From the NCBI GenBank assembly GCA_018873245.2, contig JAEMBT020000006.1, positions 14,710,387 through 14,774,386 on the forward strand: DNA of 64,000 bases. The letters are read 5' to 3'. Position numbers and translations under genes: made by a program. The notes beneath the pieces are model-generated. The model was not told the origin of the DNA. It worked only from the letters and a program-made list of their open reading frames with translations, and ran no database searches. This stretch comes from Archegozetes longisetosus (Eukaryota > Arthropoda > Arachnida > Sarcoptiformes > Trhypochthoniidae). The stretch's first letter is position 1; each line of letters opens with the position of its first letter. Below are positions 55,671 through 64,000 of the stretch, piece after piece.

Positions 55671-58600
55671 ATGTCTCAAAAAACGATAAAGGAATCAAAC
55701 ATCAACAAACTTTCAATAATAAACCAATTTTAATAACTGTTAATAACTGGAGTGACGGGTATAGTATACATAATAAAAATCAAATAAAACCATTAAATTT
55801 GATTTGTGTTTAGGTCTTATGGGAAAGTTATTGTTATACAAAATTTTGATTTCTGTTGAAAGTGTCAAAAATATATATGTACTTATTAGAAGTAAAAAAG
55901 AAAAATCTGCCAGTGAACGACTCGATCAAATGATTGAAAGAAGTTATGGTATGTTTCGTAATGTCGAAGAAGAAAAGCTGAAGAAATTGATTCCAATTGA
56001 AGGTGACATTTCATTCATTGGTTTAGGTTTGACTGATTCTGATAGAAATGATATTATCAATAATGTTTCGATTGTGTTCCATTCTGCGGCTGATGTCACC
56101 TTTGATAAGGATATCAGGTAATGAAAATATAGGATAAGTTAAATAACGAATTAATTTCCGATTACTAGAAAACACTTGATCTCAAATGTGGGTGGAACTA
56201 AAGAGATGATAGATTTATGTCGACAACTGAAAATGCTAAATGTGTTTGTTTATGCTTCAACCACATACTCAAATCCTTTGCAAATGGTTACAGAAGAAAA
56301 AATCTACGAACCACATGGAAATGCAATCGATTTGCTGGAACTGGCAAGGTACCAATCAATTCTATTATTTCATATAAATTTAAGCATTTTAAAAGTATTT
56401 TCAACTTTTGGAAAAGACTTTTTGAAAATTATAAATGTTTTGATAAAATTATGGTCCCCTCAATTTCTTATATGAAATTTTAATTTGCAAGTTATATGAG
56501 AAAACTTCAGCTTAAGTATTTAGTATTTGTGGAAAGTTATGAAGGATAATTTAAGAAAATAATTCAAAAAATAACATTAGCTGAGTTTGTGTATTCCGAA
56601 AAATCTCTGAAAAACTGCAGAAAAATATATTATCATGATCTATTGTGCTTTAATGATGTCGAACCGCTGTTGCCTTGAGATTCGGTACTTCCGGAACCCT
56701 ATAAAACTTCTTGAAAGAAAAAACTTCGAGAATACATTGAAAGTAAACAATTGGAAATTTTTCCAATTTCTTTTTTACAAATTTAGATGAAAGTCAAGAT
56801 TGATATAAAATTTTTTTTTCAAGAAAAAGGTGAAATTGAAAATTTTATGACAAAAATTTATTTCGATGTGTTACTTCTACCGAAATAAAAAATATACTCA
56901 TCCATTTTCTTTCTACAAACCTGAGATGTATTCCTCAAGAGTTTTTCCGCTTCTCAAAAGTGTCAAATCCTAAGGTCACAATAGGAACTATGTTTTTTTA
57001 TGTCCTCTTTGCATTGTGGAATGAAATGAGTAAATGGTTTCATGGGAGAGATCAATAGAACCACGGAAACTTCCTTTGAATTAATTGCTGTCGTTAGTAT
57101 ATAAGTGAAAGGATCATGAAACGTGTGCCTAGCTTGTATTTTTCATCTAATTACCGGTAAATTTTAGTTAACAGAAACACAACCTTAGATATCTAGTGAT
57201 TAATTAAATGTAAAAATCTTTATCGCTTTCAATTGGAATCACAACCTTCTCTATGTGATTCTATAATACAACTTGTTTAAAATTATGACAATCTCAATAA
57301 TTCAATACTTTGTGAATCACAAAAAAATGTTTTGATTTCAATTGAAGGCTATGATGAATTTCCTATCTAACATCAATTAATTACTAGATATCTAAGATCA
57401 TATTATCTAAAATTGACCAATAATTAATTGAAAAACATGCCTATTGCTAAGATACTTTCTCCGTTTTCTATTTTTTCTCAGAGACTTAAAAATTGAAGAA
57501 AATTCATTGTTGTTTACCTTTTCAAACTTCTTTCCTAAAGCTATTCTTTAAGCAAAATCTTTTTCCATTTGACAAATTCAAAACACCGGATTGCAATTTG
57601 AATACCAAAGAAATAATAGGCGAATTCCCAAACACTTATACATTCACAAAGAATTTGGCTGAAAGTCTAGTTAAGGCTGAGTTCGAGAAAGGAGGACTTC
57701 GAGTGACAATAGTTAGACCTGGAATCGTATCCCCAAGTTATAGGGAACCTTATCGTGGTTACTTTGGATCAATTACAAGTCTTGCCGGTGGGGCGATTAT
57801 GATTGGATCGGGTTTGGCGCGTGTTGCTAAAGCAAGACCTGATGTAGCTACAGACGCAATTACTGTTGATATTGTGGCCATAACTTGTATCACTGCCGCT
57901 TGGAATACAATGACTAAATAGTATGTTCGCATACTAATAAATAAGGGCACTAATTCTAATTTATATTTTCTTTTTTCTCATATTAAAGTCAATCTGAACT
58001 TCTAGTTTATAACTGTAATTCTGCGTGTATGGGGGCACCAAAAATTGGTCCATCGTTTGAATTGATAAAAGAGTTTTGTGAGGAATACCCAATCAAGATG
58101 GCAATTCGACAAATTAATGTTTATATGACTCGTACCACTTTTATTCCAAATTTTTTGCTTCGATTTTTCTATGAGACATGTTTTGCGTATTTTCTGGATT
58201 TTGGTCTTCTACTTATTGGAAAGAAAAGATTGTACGGAATGTAATGATTTGTTTTAGAATTTCTTGACTAAGTTTCTCACTTTCTTATAGTGTTGTCAGA
58301 TTCATGAATACTTTTCAGTGATTGATGGACGCTTGCGAAGTCTTTTATGATAAACAGTAGTCTTTCACTAATAGTAATTACATAAAGCGATCACAGGAAT
58401 TATCTGGAGTCGACAAGAATATTTTCGATTCTGATGTTCGTACTATTGATTGGGCTGAATACATTATAAACAGTTACATGACTGGTAGAAGGTTAATTTT
58501 GAAAGAGACCGACGAAGATATACCTATTGCTCGGAGACGATACAAACTGTAAGCAAATCATGGATATATTGATATTTTGCATAATTGACTAACTCATGTT

Positions 58601-58843
58601 TATAATAGCTTGAAGACTGGTTACACGATTATGAATCATTTATTGCTTTATATCATATTGAGAATGGTTTTTTCAACCATACGAATCGATTTATTGATTT
58701 CTAATTATTTCAACCATATTAGATTTCAAACTAACGAGGAGATGATCAATTTTTTAGTTGTTTTTCTACTGGCAAGTTCTGCATTTATAAGAATTGTTTC
58801 TTACTTTGTTGCTAAACAAAAATTTGCAAAATACATAAATTGA
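55671..58843 (+). pseudogene. Fatty acyl-CoA reductase, decaying copy
   Basis: Seven exons: 55671-55758, 55814-56117, 56169-56348, 57482-57920, 57989-58240, 58291-58548, 58609-58843, all GT-AG. Features: N-terminal ITGVTG|LMGKLLLYK NADPH-binding motif, IYVLIRSKK, IPIEGDIS, IVFHSAADVTFD, VFVYASTTYSNP, then FPNTYTFTKNLAES with the catalytic YxxxK, and VTIVRPGIVSPS. These are followed by the C-terminal sterile domain (VRTIDWAEYI) and a hydrophobic tail. Lesions: the ATG frame meets two stops before ITGVTG, explained by a 10-base tandem duplication of TTAATAACTG at about 55730-55750 plus a shift upstream. There is an extra T near 57548, which restores phase if discounted. Exon 6 has in-frame TGA (58319-58321) and TAG (58358-58360, where the family has Trp). 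Together these indicate a fairly recent pseudogene; sequencing error seems unlikely for all of them. Confidence 0.85.
57183..57397. mobile_element. MITE in FAR intron 3
   Basis: Terminal inverted repeats: CCTTAGATATCTAGTGATTA at the left matches the reverse complement of the right end (TCTTAGATATCTAGTAATTA), continuing with CTTCAATTG-type subterminal matches. About 215 bases, non-coding. The target duplication is unclear. Confidence 0.7.
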
Positions 58844-61471
58844 ATTTACATTAGATTTTCTCATAAGTATTATATCCGAAAAGTGATCGAACACTTGAAT
58901 ATCTATCATTCGGCAATCTACTTTAGCAATCAAAGATCATGTTACTCATTCTCCGCTTATTAATCACTACTTTATAGATTAAAGCTTGACTTTTTAATAT
59001 TAGACAATTACGCGATTTTTTTAGCTCATAAAATTTTTCTATATTTTTGTTGGAAATAATGGTCACTTATGGTCCACATAAATCGAGAAATTCAAGATTA
59101 AAGTTTATTTTAAAATGCATTTTAAAATTTCGCAATTCTTCTATGAATCTACGCATCATTTGACACCTTTTGATGAATTTGTTCCCCAATGTTCGTAATA
59201 AACCAAGCTCCAACATAGATCATGAACGTTAGTTACAAAAGAAATTCAATGTCACATTTTAAAAATTTTGAAATTGCTAAATAATTGTTTCAGGTGTTTA
59301 TATTAGATTTTTGGTGTTTCTTATTCTTAATTTTATTTATTGTGAATTTTGGTGAATTTAATTTTTATTCATTACCATGGGTTATAAGTTTTCAAAGATT
59401 CCATAACTCTCACTTTTGATACGTGATGGCCTCAAGCTCTATGTCAAACTTTTAAGCTTCATGTCCTCAGCTTCCAATGTTTTGCTGAATAAGATCTGCT
59501 AAAACGGTCACTCTTGATGTAACAGGATATGATCATTCTAAATGTGAACTCTTAGTACTAAATCAGTATTTGTATTGAGAAGTTATCACTGTCCCTTAGT
59601 TTTTATCTTACATTTCATTATTAAACTTAAACTTATATATAACTTTTACCACTAATTGAACCTAATTTACATAAGAATCTTATCGATACGTGTTAGATTT
59701 TTCCACAGACTACTTATGACACATGAACTTATAAAAACGTAATGCTTAACTGTTTTTTTTTTTGGGTAAATTAGTGTTAATACTCATGTTAAGCACAACT
59801 CTTGCTTAAATCACAGCAACTTTATTTTATGACCATTTATTAATATAAATCTAATTGTTAATAAAGCCTTTTGTGTTGAATGTCTTAAAGTTTTTCAGCC
59901 ACCAATTGAGCACTAAATTGCTGACTGAGCTCGCATTTAAGCTATACTGCTCTCATCACAAGTGACGGACCTATCAGTTCTAAACGTTTGGATCTGGCCC
60001 ACTCTACATCCATCATAGTATAAACCTAAACAAATGCAAGTTTTGCAAAGTTGATTATTGTTTATTCTAAATTTTTAATATATAGCTTTATGTATTTTGG
60101 ATCGAATAACTGTTTTCACATTTTTATGAATTGTTTTTAATTGAAAATTAAATGATTTAATATTAATCAAATATGTATTGAAAAATATTAGTGTTGACAT
60201 AAGCATTGAAATAAATGATTATTTTATTAACTTAAGTATAAAATAATAAACAGAGTGCGTTCAGCATGCATCTTAACACTTATCTAAATAATAACCGGGT
60301 TATGTTTACAATAATTTCCCTCGTATTATATTGGAGATGGCTCTCAATTGTTGCTAATTTTAAAAAATTTAGAATTTTTCTATCTTAATTCCCTTGTTAT
60401 ATAGAATTTTAATAACTGCATTAATATTATGAACATATTAAGTGTTCATCTATGATCTGGAGAAATTTTTGCATTGTTATATTTAATCCTTTATGTTCAC
60501 TTTATCTTTAAGGGTACATTTCGTTTTAAACGACGATAATGTAATATCGATGTTGCTTTCTTCGAGTAAACTTGAACGAGTTCAAGTTTTAATTAAATAT
60601 AAGATATGATGTAATGAAACGCTATTCGAGCCAGTACATCAAGTTGAGAAAAACTCGTTTCAAGCTTTCCAACACTTATATTCAAAAATTATATAAAAAT
60701 CGCTTATTGCGTGAATTTTTCTTTAATTAGCTGAAATATATCTTAAATAAAACAATTTGATGTGCAATTCGACTCCACTTAAAGATTTTAATATACTTCA
60801 TTTAACTATCAAAAACATAAATAAGATAAATTCAAGTCATATTCCCATTGATGCAGTAATTGCTTAGTGCAGTTAACACAGTCTTGTTTCACTTACACTC
60901 AAAGCTGTGCTTCGCTGAATTAATTAATATTACAATTATAACTTGTTTCAAAATTAATTAGTAATTTGATATAGCGATCATATCTTTAATTTTTTCGAAA
61001 TATTATTAAAGGTTTAAACTATCTTTTTAAATTAAGAAATAAAGTAGTCACATACGTTAATACATTTGTTTTACAAGTTCTCATTAATATTCCTCTTATA
61101 TTATATTTACCGAAGCTTCGCAAAAACCTTAAGTAAAATCAAGATAGAATATTGGCTTCGAAAAAAATTAATGCCGCTATTAACAATATTTTAAATATAT
61201 TGTAAAATTAAAGACTTTATTGATATTAATCTTTAATTAAATAAGAGTTGAATAATACCTTTTCACATAAGACTTGCAAATTTAATTTTTAATTTATTAT
61301 TTACGGAGCTCAAAGGATTCAAAACTATGATGTAAATAGCGGGCATTAATTTCTTTCCAAACCAATATATGCCTGATATCAGTAATGAATTTAATGCAAA
61401 TTAACAAGCAACGAAATGTAAAGGCATCTAAATTGACTTCAAGTAAGTACTGTATATTTATACTTAGTTGG
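58844..61471. other. Intergenic, no feature seen
   Basis: An AT-rich stretch with no open frame of interest, no RNA gene and no clear inverted or direct repeat on reading both strands. The FAR 3' end probably lies in its first few hundred bases. Confidence 0.5.
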
Positions 61472-61881
61472 TAGTGATGGGAATTTTCGAGCTATCTAAG
61501 ACTCGAGGCTCGATTCTCAAGGCTCGAAAGCTCGACGAGTACTCGAAAAATTTTTACTCAAAAAATTAATGAAATCATAAGAAATTTTTAAAAACAAATT
61601 GTACTTTGAAATGAGTATTATAAATACTATTACAAATAATTAATATTTTTGTTCATGAATACTAGTTTTGGAGATAAATTTGCGCATCTTTTTGAGATTA
61701 GATGACAAACTTTCGAAAATACACGTTCAGATGACACAGAAGATGAAGGAATTATTAAGTACTCTCTTGCTAAGCCTATATTATTTTATAATTTTAGTCC
61801 AGCTCGAGGCTCGATAATAAAGCTTGAGGCTCGATACATTCGAGCGAGCCTCGAGTACTCGAAGGCTCGATTCCATCACTA
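61472..61881. mobile_element. hAT-like MITE, 8-base target duplication
   Basis: Flanked by the perfect direct repeat TTAGTTGG (61464-61471 and 61882-61889). The ends are TAGTGATGGGAATTTTCGAG and, reverse-complemented, TAGTGATGGAATCGAGCC. Both subterminal regions are crowded with CTCGAGGCTCGA motifs, possible transposase binding sites. The interior holds a short coding-like vestige (near 61725-61760, SDDTEDEG-type) but no intact frame. Confidence 0.92.
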
Positions 61882-62186
61882 TTAGTTGGGGTCCTATGCT
61901 TTCATTATTTTAATGAAATTGCTTAAGAAAATTGTGAATATAAGTCTGTCTAACCATAATGTTTGTTAACACTTGTATTTACTTAAGTAACATGAGCATT
62001 GCTTAAAAAATTTAATTTTTAAAATATTTAACACAGCACGGTGCTGTACATCACTCGTAGTTTTAAAATGAAGCATAGAAGTTATGAACGAAAGTATTTT
62101 TTCCGAGGTATCGCTAAACTTCTCTGAGCATCGTTGTACTGAATGCTGTTATATTAAACAAAAAGTATGCTTTGAAAAAAACAAGG

Positions 62187-62886
62187 ATGAATCCGGGCTA
62201 ATGGATCTAAAGTGGTTTCCGACTCCCCACCCTTAATATATCATTGGACTCAGTTCGTCGAGCAGAACATTTTGATACCACACTTGACCACTTCTGGCCA
62301 ACTTCCGACGGAAGTGGCTGACTCCGCCAAGTGACGCATCATTGGACCCAGGATATCGAAGTAAGTATTTTGATACCTCTCTTGATCAATTATCACAAGT
62401 AATTCTCGAGATATCCAACTTTGTTTGGTACCTCGTAATGGACAAACCTGGATTTCTCGAGTCGTAACCCAAACAAGCCTGATACAACTAATGGAGAATA
62501 GGTTAGATCGCTTCACGACTTAACTTATTATACCTTAGTTCAAATCAGGTTTGTTTTGCGTTACGACTCGAGAAATCCAGGGGCTGCATTCTGGAAACTT
62601 TACAGAATTAGCAATTTTGCAAAAATGTACAGTAAGAACGAATGGCTTGCAATCAATTATTTGCAATCGCCTTATGTTTTGCAACTTGCAATCGTTCGAG
62701 AGTGTGGTCCGTGGTTTATCCATTTTCGAGGAGGTTAGGTCTGGGTGGCCAAAAGTGGTCAAGTTCGGGGTGGAAGTGGTCAAGTGTGGTACCAAAATGT
62801 TCAGCTCGACGAACTGAATCCAATGATATATCACACTTGGAAGTCGGGGGTCGGGAACCACTTTAGACCCATAAGCCCGAATTCAC
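62187..62886. mobile_element. Nested foldback element
   Basis: The outer arms 62187-62298 and 62747-62886 are inverted copies sharing TCTAAAGTGGTT, CCAATGATATAT (reverse) and TCAGTTCGTCGAGC. An inner pair (62447-62484 and 62542-62581) is also inverted, sharing CTCGAGAAATCCAGG and CGAGTCGTAA. The overlapping open frames on both strands are by-products of the palindrome. No target duplication was identified. Confidence 0.8.
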
Positions 62887-63349
62887 TCCAAAAATTTAAT
62901 ACCAAAAACTAAGACATATGATGCATTGGATTCAGTAACGACTTGTGTGCAAATATAAGGTTTTTCGGATTATTGCACGAAATCAATGTTTAGGTCTTAA
63001 TTTACATTCAGACAAATTTTCATGATATGTTCCAATGAGGAAAATATGATTAAGTCGGCAAAGAAGTTGCCTCTAATTCTCATAGAAAAGCATTACAACT
63101 AAGAGTAGCTTGGCACTTATAAGTCATATGAGTGTGTTAACTGCATATTTCAATTAAAGTTCCCACAAATGAAATTGAGAAATTTATCTCTCGCGCTAAT
63201 TAATTATTTTCTTCGCGAAAATACATTCAATTTCAAGGATTTATGGATTAAATTATAAGCCTATTTCAAGGGCTTTAATTTGATAAAACAGGTGCCGGAA
63301 AAACAAAAGTTTATTTACACCCCGCCTTTTAAAATAAACCACTCTCAAT
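62887..63349. other. Spacer and probable left end of the Tc1/mariner element
   Basis: No gene is seen. The left terminal repeat of the transposon is likely near 63285-63330 (ACAGGTGCCGGAAAAACAAA and following), but it cannot be fixed without the right end, which is outside the window. Confidence 0.35.
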
Positions 63350-64000
63350 ATGGAGATAGAGCGCCGTAAGACACTCCAAATTTTTTTCGAAAATGGCATA
63401 AAGAACCCGAAAAAACTTCATAAGATGACGGGTATATCATCGGCTACGGTATACAGGACTATCCCGAAGATAAAATCGGGTGAAAGCCTCCAAAGGAAGC
63501 CTGGATCAGGTGCGAAACGCAAGATCGTCGGCAACGATTTGCGGCGCGTTTCGCAACTTTCTCACCATCACCCGAAATTTAGTAGTGCCAAAATCGGTGA
63601 ATTGGCTGCAAAGCACGGAAGCCCCTTGGTGCACCCTAATACCATTTTAAATACCCTCAAGAGGTCCGGGTATCTTAAATGGGTACCACGTGCCGTACCA
63701 ATGATGACCAAGGCGCATACGGAAAAGCTCCTTAAATGATGTCTTGACAACCAAAATCGGGACTCGACAAAGGTCATCTTTACTGATGAGAGCTATTTTC
63801 AGCTCTTCAGAAATAAGCTACGGGAGTGGGCCAAGTCTCGCCCTCAAAAGCCAACTCCAAAACACGGGCCTTCGTTTATGGTTTGGGGAGGAATCGGCAC
63901 TAGAGGAGCGACAACATTGAAGATCGCGCGAGGGTCCATTGATGCCACCCGCTGTCAAAACATTTTGGCCGCGAATTTGGAACCATTCATGGCGGTGATA
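63350..64000 (+). pseudogene. Tc1/mariner-type transposase, 5' part
   Basis: From the ATG at 63350 the frame encodes a DNA-binding N-terminus with helix-turn-helix segments (KNPKKLHKMTGISSATVYRT, RKPGSGAKRKI, HHPKFSSAKIGEL, HPNTILNTLKRSGYLKWVPR). It then meets an in-frame TGA at 63737-63739, where relatives of this type as I recall them have Trp. The same frame continues with the first catalytic block (IFTDESYFQLF, Asp codon 63785-63787), then FMVWGGIG and LEPFMAV, to the window edge. With one nonsense codon and otherwise clean sequence, the copy is young but inactive unless read through. The remaining catalytic residues and the right terminal repeat are outside the window. Relatively GC-rich codons contrast with the host genes. 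Confidence 0.9.

Noticed and set aside
62250..62866. Overlapping open frames on both strands
   Set aside because: They mirror each other because the region is an inverted repeat; no protein family is recognised.

Overview
The window is eukaryotic and almost certainly metazoan. It is strongly AT-rich by eye, and coding sequence is split into exons with GT-AG introns, many of them only 50-140 bases. It is littered with short non-autonomous DNA transposons. Fatty acyl-CoA reductase (FAR) paralogues, an ELOVL6-type elongase and many hAT/Tc1-type elements would suit an arthropod, but the species cannot be named from this sequence.

Region 1 (1164-46612, plus strand) is one gene, an otoferlin orthologue (a large multi-C2-domain, tail-anchored ferlin). 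I could assemble a full-length 21-exon model whose splice phases all fit. Exon 1 (1164-1242) encodes the expected N-terminus and is separated from exon 2 by an intron of about 35.8 kb (1243-37079). Exons 2-21 are packed into 37080-46612. The predicted protein is about 1,965 residues. It has a single lesion, a one-base deficit in a run of A in exon 15 (43595-43598).

The giant first intron contains no gene I can support. It contains an old, indel-riddled tandem duplication (about 4.86-22.1 kb against about 23.4-35.5 kb). One 216-base stretch is nearly identical between the copies, and each copy carries a (GA)n tract. Several transposons can be dated to after the duplication because the other copy keeps the empty site. 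Between the copies lies a long foldback (22122-22650) whose two arms both retain an open reading frame.

Region 2 (about 48.5-58.9 kb) is a lipid-metabolism neighbourhood. An apparently intact ELOVL6-like elongase (minus strand, 53199-54309) sits between two FAR pseudogenes in opposite orientations. The minus-strand FAR (about 48.5-52.2 kb) is old. It is broken by a foldback element with tandem subrepeats and by an hAT element that itself contains a second hAT element. The plus-strand FAR (about 55.67-58.84 kb) is younger: its exon phases are preserved, but it has an N-terminal 10-base duplication, a frameshift in exon 4 and two stops in exon 6.

Region 3 (58.9-64.0 kb) is intergenic, with an hAT element with an 8-base target duplication (61472-61881), a nested foldback (62187-62886) and the 5' part of a Tc1/mariner-type transposon whose transposase has an in-frame TGA and runs off the window.
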